Shown here one piece after another: positions 1 to 11,454 of a stretch of DNA of 64,000 nucleotides. A program made the translations under genes and the position numbers. The stretch comes from Nectonema munidae. Its lineage: Eukaryota > Nematomorpha > Nectonematoida > Nectonematidae. Where the stretch lies: NCBI GenBank assembly GCA_030549495.1, contig JAUIRK010000761.1, positions 62,001 through 126,000 on the forward strand. The letters are read 5' to 3'. Position 1 is the first letter of the stretch. Every line of letters begins with the position of its first letter. The notes under the pieces are model-generated. The model was not told the DNA's origin, searched no databases, and saw nothing but the letters and a program-made list of their open reading frames with translations.

Positions 1-241
1 ATATTCAGAATTTTAAACACATTGGATTTACTAAACTTCAAATATAAAAACAAAATAATTAATAATTTAAATATTTATTATACCAAAAATTATTTTAGCA
101 TTTCAAATATTTTAGTTAGGTTTTCTTTAATTTAAAAGTATTTTATTAAATTAGAATAAATAATTTAAAATTATTTGTTTTTTTTTCAACATATTTTGTT
201 CTATTATTACCTCATTTTTTATTTTGTTGCTGCATGATTAG
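1..241. other. AT-rich non-coding, probable intron
   Basis: No reading frame or repeat stands out. A pyrimidine-rich stretch before position 240 ends in AG at 240-241, so this is best read as the end of an intron of the gene that follows. Confidence 0.4.
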
Positions 242-794
242 TATGATTTGTCTAAAAGTCATATTACGATAGATAAAATTTTATCAAATGTTTCACAAAA
301 AACTGCCTCTATTCTTTCTGAACATAATTATTTTGCTGTTGAATCATCAAAACCCGATAATTTGTGCCTGAAAGTAAGTGATTTTATTTCAAAGAATGAA
401 TGGTTTACCTTCATATTAAATCCTGATACATTGGTTCATGAACAGATACCTAAAGGACTTAAAGAAAATGTTTGCTTCAAAATTCGTATTGATCCTTTAA
501 TGCGAGTATTTTGTGATGATTGCGGGGCCTGGGTGCGTAATGGTTCTAAGAAATTATTTTATTTCTATGATGATCGTTTATGTACTTTTATTGACCTTAG
601 GAATGACAGAAAAAGTGAAGCGAAAATTATTGTTGTTAGGTATTATTCCAAATTAAAAAATGATCCACGTTATATGCGAAGAATTTCCTATTTTTCCAAG
701 TTTATTGATCACGAAAACTTATTATATTTTGCTACTGTAGAATATAAAGGACTCTTTCCACACATATATTTTCTGGCTAATCGTGATAATTCAG
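242..794 (+). CDS. Unrecognised host gene, internal exon
   Basis: An open exon of 184 codons lies between a pyrimidine-rich acceptor (AG at 240-241) and a strong donor (CAG/GTAAGC, GT at 795). The frame has no ATG at its start, only a TTG at 248, so an internal exon is more likely than a first exon. The product is a mixed alpha/beta-looking soluble protein with a CDDCGAW cysteine pair near its middle and many Tyr, Phe and Lys residues. No family was recognised. It joins in phase to the exon at 1114-1283: 553 plus 170 nt gives 241 whole codons including the stop. The 5' part of the gene lies outside the window or was not found. Confidence 0.55.
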
Positions 795-1113
795 GTAAGC
801 TCACGTCCATACTTATCCACCATTTCAACTTTTCCACTTCTTTTCCAGAGTTAATATATCATGATTTCATCATTTTCATCACTCTTGTTTCTATATATGT
901 TTTTCAGTTGTTGTGTCGGAGATATACTGGTTATACCCGAACACATATATATATATATATATAATTTAAGTTTCAATATTTTGTAATAAAAAAACTATAT
1001 TTTGCTTTTATAATCCCTAACAGCATCAATGCATAATACCTTTTGATAGTTATTTCTTCTATATACAGACGAAAATAAAAATATTCATATATTTGTTTGG
1101 AGATGATCAAAAG

Positions 1114-1283
1114 GCAATAGCCGCTCTGATGATACACCTCAGAGAACAGAAATAAAAAATTATAACGCAACACCAAAAAAGTTCTTCAATGTGTTGGTAA
1201 ATCAATTGGACGAAGATGAAAATGTACAATTAAGCCGTGTTCAATATTCAAGGTTCAATTTTGATGATTTCTTGCATACATAA
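1114..1283 (+). CDS. Unrecognised host gene, terminal exon
   Basis: After AG at 1112-1113 the sequence is open for 55 codons and ends in TAA at 1281-1283. Codon content is protein-like: an Asp/Glu-rich stretch (NQLDEDENVQL) followed by a hydrophobic and aromatic tail (FNFDDFLHT). It is in phase with the donor at 795, giving a 319-bp intron. The acceptor has a weak pyrimidine tract, and alternative acceptors exist at 847-848 and 906-907, so the exact junction is uncertain. A poly(A) signal follows 70 bp downstream. Confidence 0.5.
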
Positions 1284-1352
1284 CAATCAACATGTTGACA
1301 TGTGTCTTCATAAAGAGAAATCAAATAACTTTTTAATTTTTTTTTAAACAAA

Positions 1353-1358
1353 AATAAA
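1353..1358 (+). terminator. Poly(A) signal AATAAA
   Basis: AATAAA lies 70 bp after the proposed stop at 1283, which suits the end of the transcript of the gene above. Confidence 0.4.
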
Positions 1359-1552
1359 GAAGTATTGCAATCATTGAAAACTAAAAAGGATTCCAAAATT
1401 TGCATACCCTATATTTGAGACCAGTTTTGGATGACTTAAGTTTATAAAAAGGTAAAACCAAGTTGCGTTCATATCTTAGGTTGAAATTTTCATACTCATA
1501 GTTAAACTTTAGCCAACCATCAAAAGCGGAGGGTAAATCACCATGAATGGAA

Positions 1553-1862
1553 TTATATAAAAAAAATTGACACTTTTAGCTTATAAATATCCTTCAGTTT
1601 AAGTAATGAATGATGATGAAAAATATTGCTGGTATGGCTTAACAAAGGCAAGTCAAAAACAATTCTCATAGCCTTTTTTTGAATCTTCTCTAAAAGTGAA
1701 ACATTGCAACTACCCCAGTTTTCAACACTATAATAAAGATGAGGAAGAAACAACGCCTTATAATCTTTAATTTTATCTCATCATCCAATTTACATTTATG
1801 CTTGTAGAGTATTCCATTAATAACATTCAATTTATTAGCAATATATATAACATGATCAAAAG
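1553..1862 (-). mobile_element. LINE reverse transcriptase C-terminal scrap
   Basis: Read on the minus strand this resembles the end of a non-LTR reverse transcriptase of the Jockey/CR1/RTE type: a block LFLPHLYYSVENWG, then an amphipathic LLEKIQKKAMRIVFDLP and a LKDIYKL block. These match the usual region after the RT palm, where YPHL-Y---VWG is followed by QKRALRI. Codons upstream of about 1770 need a one-base frame change and contain stops, so the copy is dead. Only about 100 residues of an element of about 1000 remain; no ends or tail are visible. Confidence 0.65.
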
Positions 1863-2796
1863 GGTCTCAAAAGAAAAATTTAGATAACATTTTATTTTTT
1901 CATAAACATCAATAAAGACAATTTTAAAATTTTTTAAGAGACGTCAAGAGATTTCAGTACAAAGGCGTGAACTGACTCCATAGATTCTTTTTTTTGATAC
2001 GTTCTGTAACATTTTCTGATGTCGGAAAAGCTTTAGCTCAGAAATGAACCTTACCTATAATAAAAAATAGAGACCAGATAAAAATATAAAAATTTTTAAT
2101 TTTAATTTTTTACCTGAATATACATGTTAACTTTTAGATAAGAAACCCATTTTACATCACATATTAATAAGTTCACATTTTTTTTAAGTATTTTATATGA
2201 AATTTGAAATCTTTTAAGCAGTAATTATTTCTTTTAGACTCCTTTTCAAAATTTGCATTTTGACTAATTTTATAACTAAAGATACATTAAAATTAACATG
2301 CAAAGCATCAATTCTTCGCGTGTTAGTTGAACGATAGAGTAAAAATTTCTGCTGGCTTTGGCTTTCTTATTGAACCTATGGTCTAATTTTATCAATAATA
2401 AAAGAAAATTTTGAATTTATATTAACCAAATAGTTATAATAGTTTTCAATTCTATCAATAGCATTCGAATATTTATATATCTTCCCATCATATAAACAAA
2501 TTAAACAAACAAAAAAGTGCAAATTAGAAACAAAAAAATCCTACTCTTCTGGTGAAAGATTACATCTTAAATGAAAATTGTTGGAGCATTCTTTACAATA
2601 GAGCTTCACTTCTTCGTCCCATACCACACAGAAAAAACATACAAGTGGTGGAAACTTTATCCTAAAATTGTAAAATATAAAAGTCAATTTTCAAAAAATC
2701 TTGGTTATTTCACTATTTTATTTAACTTATCATTTTTTAATGTTCTTCCTTTCCTCTTTATCATATCTATAATATAGCACACACATATATATATTC
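1863..2796. other. AT-rich intergenic, nothing recognised
   Basis: Poly-A and poly-T rich sequence with only short chance frames. No inverted or tandem repeat was noticed. Confidence 0.5.
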
Positions 2797-2798
2797 AT

Positions 2799-3598
2799 TG
2801 AAATCACAAGTAATAGGTTGTTCCATTGATATCAGTAGATAAAAAATAGTTTAAGAGTTTTTATTTGGAACAAAAAGATAAATGAAATGATATATTTCGC
2901 TTTTACAGAAAAGCTTTATCAAATTGAGTAGTGAAGAATGGAATGAAGTGAAAGTGAAATGGAATTTTATGACGTGGTAATTTCTTTATTGTGAGGTTTC
3001 TTTGTTTATGAGACATAATATGAGGTGGCGATTTCTCTATTGTTGTGGGTTCTTTGTTTCTTAAATGAGGTTGAGGTAGATTTGTGGGAGTGGTAATTTG
3101 CTGTTGATGGAGTCTTTGTGTTTGTGTGAAAACCATGATTCTAGGAAAGGTAGGTTTTCAGGGTGTGACTTTTGCAAAATTTTGGGCTTGTCAAAGTTAA
3201 AATTGTGTGAGGGGTAGTTTGCGATGTGTGTAATAATTTCAGAAGGATTGTTAGGAAGGGTTTGTGAAGAGATAAACTTGTTTATGTTTGTTTTGTGTTC
3301 ATGTATACGGTATTTTAGGGGGCGTTGTGTTCTTCCAATGTAAGTGGAAGTGCAAGAATCGCATTTCAGCATGTAAATTAGGTTTTTTTCGTTGAGGTGG
3401 TTTTTGGGCTCGAAAGTGTTGTGTGGGAACCAGGTTGAAAGTTTGAAGCTTGGCTTTGCAATTACTGAGATATTAAACTTTTTTAAGGTAGTTTTGAGTT
3501 TGTTGAAATGGTGGGAACTGGAATTTTTGATGATTAAAGTGGGAGTTTTGGGGGTTTCAATTGAAGAGAAAAAGTCTTTTGCAAAGTGTTCTCCAATT
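2799..3598 (-). repeat. PLE pseudo-LTR, downstream copy
   Basis: This 0.8 kb matches 5491-6289 with only scattered differences. It carries the GIY-YIG end of the coding region and the 3' untranslated region. Confidence 0.85.
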
Positions 3599-4428
3599 GT
3601 GTTGTTAAGATATTTGGCATTGTGTAGGGAAATTTGTAATGATTTTTCAATTGTCTTTTCAGGGAAGTTATTATTGGATAAAATGTTTTTAGTGTTTGCA
3701 ATATCTTCTCGTTTTGTCTTTTCGGTGTTTGAGAAGGTGATTGCCCTAGTAAATAGAGACGGGCCAACAGACAACTTATTGTTGTATGTGTGATTGGATG
3801 TGAAATCCAAATATCTGTAGGTGTGGTTTGGTTTGAAGAAGATTTGCTTTTTAAATGTGTCGTTTAAAGGTGTTATTCTGCAGTCGAGAAAAGGTAGTGA
3901 CTTGTTTTTTTCTAGTTCATAGGTGAATTTCAGATTTGTGTTCCAAGAATTCACTTCTTTAAGGAATAGTGGAAAGGTTTCTTTGTCAGAAATAGCCAAA
4001 ATATCATTTACATATCTAACATAAAATTTCGGGAAATATGGTGAGTTTTTAATGTCATTTTCTAGTTCTTCAATTACTAGATTGGCCATGATACCACTGA
4101 GAGGATTCCCCATTGCCGTTCCAGAAATTTGTTGGTATATTTTTCCTTTAAAAGTGAAAAAGTTGTTTTTAAAGATAAGATCTATTAGATTTATAATATC
4201 TGTGGTAGTCAGTTTGGAGTATTTTTCAAGAGGAAAGTTCAAAAGTTTCTTTTTAAATGTAGTTAGAGCGAGTTCTAGGGGAATTGATGTGAAAAGGGAT
4301 TCGATGTCGTAGCTTACTAGAAGATCTTCTGCTTGAGGTTTGATCTTCTTTATTCTTTTCAAAAGTTCTTGTGTATTTGTAATTGAGAGGTTGTTGTTGT
4401 TTGTTAGATGTATTAGGAATTTTGACAA
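3061..4428 (-). CDS. PLE segment: reverse transcriptase plus GIY-YIG endonuclease
   Basis: A 455-residue open segment. RT motifs appear in order: LLVSYDIESLFTSIPL near residue 40 (motif A region), GTAMGNPLSGIMANLVIEEL near 105-125 (motif B), and YVRYVNDILAI near 137-147, which is the family's Y-x-D-D box in a variant form. The C-terminal third holds the GIY-YIG-type nuclease: LIYMLKCDSCTSTYIGRTQR near 345-365, followed by LKYRIHEHK. A CDSC cysteine pair inside the nuclease and the preceding linker are typical of PLE proteins. It acts in target-primed reverse transcription in the nucleus. It is one part of the broken element. Confidence 0.88.
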   Translation of the reverse strand: MSKFLIHLTNNNNLSITNTQELLKRIKKIKPQAEDLLVSYDIESLFTSIPLELALTTFKKKLLNFPLEKYSKLTTTDIINLIDLIFKNNFFTFKGKIYQQISGTAMGNPLSGIMANLVIEELENDIKNSPYFPKFYVRYVNDILAISDKETFPLFLKEVNSWNTNLKFTYELEKNKSLPFLDCRITPLNDTFKKQIFFKPNHTYRYLDFTSNHTYNNKLSVGPSLFTRAITFSNTEKTKREDIANTKNILSNNNFPEKTIEKSLQISLHNAKYLNNTIGEHFAKDFFSSIETPKTPTLIIKNSSSHHFNKLKTTLKKFNISVIAKPSFKLSTWFPHNTFEPKNHLNEKNLIYMLKCDSCTSTYIGRTQRPLKYRIHEHKTNINKFISSQTLPNNPSEIITHIANYPSHNFNFDKPKILQKSHPENLPFLESWFSHKHKDSINSKLPLPQIYLNLI

Positions 4429-4458
4429 AAACTTGCTTATGTTATAGAAAGGAGAGAG

Positions 4459-5518
4459 TCAGTAGTTAACAATAGGGCGAAGTGGTGTATTTTCTTTGTG
4501 AACTTTGGGTAAACCATATAAAAATAGGTACGTGGATTCACGCGAATGAAGGTTTTTGTAATCTTTCCAGTCGAGTTTTTTTAATGAGAAAAATTTGTAA
4601 ACAAAAGAATTGAGTTTGGATTGAGCAGTTTGTAAGGGGTTAGCGTTGGATCTAGTAATCTCTTTGTACGTTGATGTGTCTTGTAGAAGTGAGGTAATTT
4701 TTTGTATGTAGGTGTCTGTATCTAGGATCACAAAAGCATTACCTTTATCGGCGGTGGTTATTGTTCTGGAAGTGTGTTGTTTTAATTGATTCAGTGTTCT
4801 GAGTTGCTTATTTGTGAGATTTTGTTTATTTTTTGTTTATTGGACTTTAGAATATTTGTAACATTGAGCCGTATTTCTTCTTTTTCTTTGTCATTGTATG
4901 AGGTTATTATTTTTCAATAGCTGGTAAAATTTCGGTAATTTTAGGTTTGCAGGTATCGATGTTAAACTTAGGGCCGTATGTGAGGACATTAGTCTTATCT
5001 TTCGTCAAAGGTTTTGAAGACAAATTAATCGACCATTTCCTTTTGTTTATTGTAAGTTTGGTGTTTGGTAAGTCTGGTGTCGATTTCACAACATTAAGTT
5101 TTGAGTCATGGGATAAGTTTCGTTTTTCAAGATTGATGAGACGCTGAGAATTAATTTTATCTAAAAGGAAATAAAAATAGGGCTTTGGGACAAGATTGGA
5201 GAGTTTTTGTCGTTGTGCGTTGATGTTTTTCTGTAGTTCATGTAGTTTGATGTAGAATGAAGAAATTCGAGATTGGATACATTTCTTCACCATTGTTTTG
5301 TAAATAGAGTTAAATGTTGGAATATTGAACGTTCTGTTTATGATTCTGAATTCTTTAGGAATTATGTTATGTGTTTTTGTTAGATTATAAAATCTAATAT
5401 GAGACTTGGTAGAGGAGAGAGATAGAGTAAGATTTTCGAGTCTTCGGAAAGTGCGGAGAGCAATAACTCCAAAGTTTTCAGCGAAGGATTTGAAATCACA
5501 AGTAATAGGTTGTTCCAT
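4459..5518 (-). pseudogene. PLE segments: N-terminal region and RT finger motifs
   Basis: Two open segments upstream of the main RT block. One (4459-4731) has YGLPKVHKENTPLRPIVNY, the conserved RT finger motif of Penelope elements. The other (4907-5518) starts MEQPITCDFKSFAENFG and is basic and helical. The DNA around that ATG recurs at 2797-2830, marking the element's repeat boundary. Confidence 0.7.
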
Positions 5519-6329
5519 TGATATCAGTAGATAAAAAATAGTTTAAGAGTTTTTATTTGGAACAAAAAGATAAATGAAATGATATATTTCGCTTTTACAG
5601 AAAAGCTTTATCAAATTGAGTAGTGAAGAATGGAATGAAGTGAAAGTGAAATGGAATTTTATGACGTGGTAATTTTTTATTGTGAGGTTTATTTGTTTAT
5701 GAGACGTAATATGAGGTGGCGATTTCTCTATTGTTGTGGGTTCTTTGTTTCTTAAATGAGGTTGAGGTAGATTTGTGGGAGTGGTAATTTCCTGTTGATG
5801 GAGTCTTTGTGTTTGTGTGAAAACCATGATTCTAGGAAAGGTAGGTTTTCAGGGTGTGACTTTTGCAAAATTTTGGGCTTGTCAAAGTTAAAATTGTGTG
5901 AGGGGTAGTTTGCGATGTGTGTAATAATTTCAGAAGGATTGTTAGGAAGGGTTTGTGAAGAGATAAACTTGTTCATGTTTGTTTTGTGTTCATGTATACG
6001 GTATTTTAGGGGGCGTTGTGTTCTTCCAATGTAAGTGGAAGTGCAAGAATCGCATTTCAGCATGTAAATTAGGTTTTTTTCGTTGAGGTAGTTTTTGGGC
6101 TCGAAAGTGTTGTGTGGGAACCAGGTTGAAAGTTTGAAGCTTGGCTTTGCAATTACTGAGATATTAAACTTTTTTAAGGTAGTTTTGAGTTTGTTGAAAT
6201 GGTGTGAACTGGAATTTTTGATGATTAAAGTGGGATTTTTGGGGGTTTCAATTGAAGAGAAAAAGTCTTTTGCAAAGTGTTCTCCAATTCAGGGAAGTTA
6301 TTATTGGATAAAATGTTTTTAGTGTTTGC
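5491..6329 (-). repeat. PLE pseudo-LTR, upstream partial copy
   Basis: Nearly identical to 2799-3598 and placed head to tail upstream of the main copy. It includes a second GIY-YIG coding fragment (5752-6063) with LIYMLKCDSCTSTYIGRTQR-type sequence. It ends within the RT-GIY linker region. Confidence 0.8.
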
Positions 6330-6369
6330 TAAAAAAATACTTAAAAATATATTTTTAATATATTTTTAG

Positions 6370-6566
6370 TGTTTGCCACCTCATATTACGTCTCATAAAC
6401 AAAGAAACCTCACAATAAAGAAATTACCACGTCATAAAATTCCATTTCACTTTCACTTCATTCCATTCTTCACTACTCAATTTGATAAAGCTTTTCTGTA
6501 AAAGCGAAATATATCATTTCATTTATCTTTTTGTTCCAAATAAAAACTCTTAAACTATTTTTTATC
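6370..6566 (+). repeat. Inverted copy of the PLE 3' end
   Basis: This stretch is the reverse complement of about 2836-3027 (the 3' untranslated region of the PLE). PLE insertions often carry short inverted pieces of themselves at the 5' flank. Confidence 0.75.
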
Positions 6567-6568
6567 TA

Positions 6569-8295
6569 TATATATTCAGTTGTATAAATCAAACACATTT
6601 ATATTATTTTTCATATTATACAATATCCTTGCCAACCAAAGATGTTACAACAAGCCTTTTTTTCCTTTTATTCTTAATTGCCTCTTACCAAAAAGATTGC
6701 TCATGAAAGTGATTACACAACGGCTGACGCTTTTAATGTCCATGATGTCTCTCCAATCCTTAAGAAAAAAAAATTATCATTTTGAACATAAGGCATCTTT
6801 TTTTTTATATCTATGCGAGAAAATGATTTACATGTTCACGTATCATCTCGTTATATATATATATATATTTTTCTTCCTGTCCATTATTTTATGATATAAT
6901 AAAATTCTGCTTATTCTTCTTCTTCTATTGTATTTAAAAAAATAACGTTCATTATGCATTTGTAATTTATTTTTGTATTCAAATTTAGCAAATTAAACCT
7001 TATTTAATTATGTGGTGTTAGGAATTTAATAGCCATTTTTTCGTTGAAGATTAGCCTCAAGTGATAAATTGGTACTGCCCAGTACCAGTTTTTTCTTACA
7101 ATACAATAACTCTTTCACAGGAAAAAGGCATTAAAAATCATTAATCGAGCTTTTGGTGGGCGATTTTTTATCCTGAAAATATATCCAAGAAATGCAAAGG
7201 TAATTTTTAACAGTTTATTATAGTGAAGTGTAAAAGAGAAATTAAAATGTAATATAATTTCTTTGTCTATTTTTGTATTATTTATTTTAAAATTAGGTAA
7301 AATATCACGTTTTCTTTTATCTTATATTTTGATATTGATTAATAATTTTGCAGTAAGATAGGTGGGAGCTTCGGGTATCTTGCGAAACTGGTTGGTTGCT
7401 TGCTTGTTTAGATATCAAAGCATTTTCAGCTCTAAGGCTGGAGATATATTATGCTTGAGATGGTTAATCACAGTTTTTGTGACTTTATTTTTAAGAGTCG
7501 GGATACTTGGGGATCGAACTCCTGACCTTCAACTTTTAAGCTAATAGATACACCCTAACAACTTTTTTTGATTTGCACATCAATTATGGAGTAGATCCAA
7601 TACCAAGAGAATAACTTATCTTAGAAAGGAGATGTCGAAAATTATAAAATATAAAAATAATTTTAACAAAATTTTGATGAAATATATTTTTTTTTATTTT
7701 TGGTAAGGACACACTATGTTTTATCAAGTCTTTGTTTTATTATTTTCGTATAAGGTTTTTATTATTTTTTTCTTTCATTTTAAACTGATCTTTTTTAGGT
7801 TTTATTATCTTTATCGTGTTAATTTTCCTTAGATTTGTTCATTATTTAACATAGTTTTTATTTTTTAATTTATTCCATTCGTCATCTATACATAAGCTGA
7901 TTTACAAGCAACAACACGCCTTCAAACTTAAAATTATAATCACAGATGACTGATTTCCCATCCTCGAGCTTAATATGAGCATACATGAGTATGCCTAAAA
8001 ATGCTTTGATTACCATTTTCAAATTTATTTTGATTGCTCTTCTGATGAGTATTTACAAAAATTTATATTAAATAGTTTAATATATTGTTTTATTTTTAAA
8101 TATTTTTTATACTGTTTTCAATGATCCACATTTGAGAAAATCTTATTGATATTTTTAAGACTTATACAATAGTTATATAGATGTACAAATGTTGAATAGA
8201 GATTGAAAAAAAAGAAGTAAGTTTCTTTTAAATTTTATTTAATATTTTTTAACTATACAATGTATGAAGTTTTAGATTTCCAGATACTGATAGCT
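6569..8295. other. AT-rich intergenic
   Basis: No supported coding region. The only structured piece is the tRNA-like box at 7495-7556. Short (TA)n runs occur near 6850. Confidence 0.5.
7495..7556 (-). repeat. tRNA-like SINE head remnant
   Basis: On the minus strand, GGGTGTATCTATTAGCTTAA resembles a tRNA 5' end with box A, and GGAGTTCGATCCCC resembles box B. The two are only about 15 bp apart and no anticodon arm is present, so it is not a working tRNA. It may be the head of a tRNA-derived SINE or a chance match. Confidence 0.3.
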
Positions 8296-9146
8296 TTCAC
8301 TGGCGGATTTAAGGGGGAGGGGGCGGAACCGTCGTATGCCCCCAGTCGTAGCCCCTCCAAAAATTACATTGCCAATTGCTTGAAAATTTTCATCTAATTC
8401 TTTTCGTAGAACTCAAATATAATGATGATTTCTGCAACTCGTTTTTTAGATTTAATCTTTCTCTAAAGTGAGAAGCCCTAAAAAGTTTTTTATGTTTCAA
8501 TCGTAGTTAATTGTGGCACTTATTACGGTAATGTTTTACTTTACGGTTCCTTTAATCAAATTTTTTAATTTGTTCTAATTTTTTAAAAATTTATTGAGTT
8601 CGTTTATGTAAAAAATCTAGAATCTTTAGTAATATAATATCAATGGAATAAACTACTTTGAAAAATGTATAGTTTGATTGACATCACAACAATGAATAAT
8701 TGCTTGAAAAAAATTTTGATTGACAGAAGGTAAAGTAAAACATTACCCTTATTACTTTTATATTATTCAATTTTTTTTGTAAAATTATTTAAACATCAAG
8801 TTTTACCACATCAATTCACTTCCCAGTTCAATATATGAGGATCGTTTTAATGATCTCATTCTTCTTTTTGTTCACAAATATTCGATTGGATATTTACACC
8901 ATTATTTATATGTATGCTAAAATGTATCTTAGACGGATGAGTCTCCTTAATCCTCTTAGTTCTTATAACAAACTTATAATTTTTTGATATATTATTATGA
9001 TCTCTAAAAAGTCAATTTTTGCTTTTTATTAAACTATTACCCAAAATAAGAAAAATTTTGATAAAGCTTAAATTTATATGCTTCAAATTTGAGTTATAGT
9101 TTAGTAAAATCCGCCCCCTCTAATACCAATTTCTAGATCCCCCCTG
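8296..9146. mobile_element. Candidate non-autonomous TIR transposon
   Basis: G-rich ACTGGCGGATTTAAGGGGGA starts near 8297, and the C-rich TCTAGATCCCCCCTGGC near 9130-9146 is its rough inverse (reverse complement GCCAGGGGGGATCTAGA). Further inside, GAGGGGGCGG near 8316 mirrors CCGCCCCCTC near 9111. Such CAGTGGCGGATC-like ends are common on P- and hAT-type elements. No target duplication was clear, and no coding sequence lies inside. Confidence 0.4.
8527..8747. repeat. Nested inverted repeat, possible MITE
   Basis: GGTAATGTTTTACTTTAC (8527-8544) has a perfect 18-bp inverse at 8730-8747. The 221-bp unit sits inside the candidate TIR element at 8296-9146. Confidence 0.5.
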
Positions 9147-9419
9147 GCTTTGGAAAGGAAAGATTTTCGTATTGGCAAATTTTACAAAGAGATATGAAAA
9201 TGCAGTTATTATTTCTTAAATTGTAAGAATGTATCATAATATTTAGAGTTAAATACTTGGAAAATTAAGTATAGTTTAAAGCATTGCACCAATAACACAA
9301 GTTATTAACCCTATTAGTGCTGGGCAAAATTTGTCCGCTCAAGTGCTGGGGGGCGTAAAGTGCCCCCTTATTTTTCTCAGATATTAATAAGTTTTTATAA
9401 ATATTTTTGATGTTACATA

Positions 9420-10440
9420 TATATTTCAACTATGCTGAATTCAGTGGTGATGTGCATTTTTTTATCAAAATCAATCAAACCTGTCAAAAAATTGATTTAT
9501 ATTTGACAGCTCATCTCAAAAAGGAACTTTTTATTTAAATAATTATATAAAGTTTTTTACACATGTATACCCATTATCAAATATGGTGATATTCATTTTT
9601 TATGAAAATCAATCAAACCTGTCAAAAAATTGATCTAAATGTGACAGCTCATCTCAAAAAGGAACTTTTTATGTAAATAAGTATATAAAGTTTTTTACAC
9701 ATGTATACCCATTTTCAAATATGCTGAATTCAGTGGTGATATTCATTTTTTATGAAAATCATTCAAACCTGTCAAAAAAGTGACTTACATATGACAGCTC
9801 ATCTCAAAAAAAGAAACTTTTTATCTAAATAATTATATAATGTTTTTTACACATATACACCCATTTTCAAGCATGCTGAATTCAGCGATGATATTAATTT
9901 TTTTTATAAAAATCAATTAAAGTTATCAAAGCATTGATTTATATATGACAGCTCATCTTAAAAAGAAACTTTTTATCTAAGTAATAATATAAAGTTTTTT
10001 ACACATATATACCCATTTTTAAGCATGCGTAATTCAGTGGTGATATTCATTTTTTTTAATAAAAATCAATCAAAACTGTCAAAAAATTGATTTATCCCAA
10101 AAAAGAAAGGATCAGGCACGGTTTTTTGAATTAGAGAATTACGTTTAATAGAAAGTATAGGGAGGTTATGAAGTTTACCGTGTATGGCATTTTACACACA
10201 TATACCCATTTTAAAGTAGGCTGTGTTTACTGGTTATATTCCTTTTTTTTTATAAATATTAGTCAAACCTGACAAAATAATTTAAATATGACAGCCCATG
10301 TCAAAATTAAAATTTTAATTCTTTTAAAGTTTTTTATACATTTCAAGTATGCAGAATTTAATGCTGATGTTTATTTTTTTATGAAATCAATAAAACCTGT
10401 CAAAAAATCGATTAAACCTGCAAATCAATGTCAAATATAT
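9420..10440. repeat. Tandem array, about 145-bp period
   Basis: About seven diverged copies, each with TGAATTCAGTGGTGATATTC, AATCAATCAAACCTGTCAAA and GACAGCTCATCTCAAAAA blocks. The copies near 10100-10300 are degraded. It lies inside the TTAA-flanked element. Confidence 0.75.
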
Positions 10441-11454
10441 AAACATAAAAATAACTTCTACTTGCAGTTTTCTCTGGTAATTATTTTCTTAATTTATTTA
10501 ATAAACCAACTTTAGGTGTTTAATTCACTCAAAATATTTCATTCTACAGTAACTTATGTAACTCGATAGGATCTTCATCTTTTTGGCTACAAATTCGTTA
10601 TCGGCTCGTAGTCTCTACGTCATATTATAATTTACAGTATGTAATTTTGGTATTCATTCTAATGTGATCCTTTCTTGGTAGCTCTTTTTTCATTAGAAAT
10701 TTATATTTTTCAATGTGTGTTCGAAAATTTTTTTATAAGGATAAAATGACTTTTTTCCTCTCAGGCCTGAATATTTGTCAATCAATCTCATTTTAAAGGT
10801 TTTTTTCTTCAATTACAAAAAGTTGTCAACCTTCTTCATCTAAAAAATTATCTCTTTGACACAAAAGGAAAAAGATGGACAAATTCAATTTAAATTAAAA
10901 ATATCTTGATAGTGACTAAATTCTCACATATTGGCGTCTGTGCCATTTTTGATAAATCTGACCTATTCTAAATTTTCAGATTTCCTACCCATCGTAGCTA
11001 AATGTTAACTGTAATCCTAGATGATAAGCTATAGATTTTAAATATTTTTCATTTGTAAAAGAGGAACTTCTTTTTCACAGTCAAAATCTTTTTTGAAGTA
11101 TATAATTAAACCACTTCCTGTTCATTAGAACATTGTAGATCTTCCATTTAGTCAAGGTACATATTTTTTTAAATTATTTGTTTTGATCACATGTTCTCTT
11201 TTTAATTAGTTTTCAACTTGGTTCCTTCTCTCATACAAATTTTCAAAAGATTTTATAATACGTTTTGTTTTTTTTAATAAATATTTAATACTCAAGATGA
11301 TTGTAGAAAGTATTATAAGCCAAAATATACAAAAAAAATATTTTTTTACTATATACCTAATATGCAACCATTTTTTGAAATTTTTTTACAGAACTGCTTT
11401 TCATGCATACATTACTAATTAAATTGCCACTTCGAGATATTTTTTAACCGTATT

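Larger units (their letters stand above)
2797..6568 (-). mobile_element. Penelope-like element (PLE), broken
   Basis: A minus-strand Penelope-like retroelement. In transcriptional order it has an inverted scrap of its own 3' end (6370-6566), a partial 3' copy acting as a pseudo-LTR (5491-6329), then a main copy with N-terminal, reverse transcriptase and GIY-YIG parts and a 3' region (2799-3136). The direct repeats 2799-3598 and 5491-6289 are nearly identical, which is the known PLE arrangement of partial tandem copies. PLEs copy RNA into DNA with an RT related to telomerase and nick target DNA with a GIY-YIG nuclease. The coding region is interrupted in several places, so the copy is not functional, but the close match of the two repeat copies suggests a fairly recent insertion. 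Confidence 0.85.

Noticed and set aside
3392-3793. Plus-strand frame of 133 codons inside the PLE
   Set aside because: Antisense shadow of the RT/GIY-YIG segment.
7362-7544. Plus-strand frame of 60 codons
   Set aside because: Overlaps the antisense of the tRNA-like repeat and has no recognisable domain.
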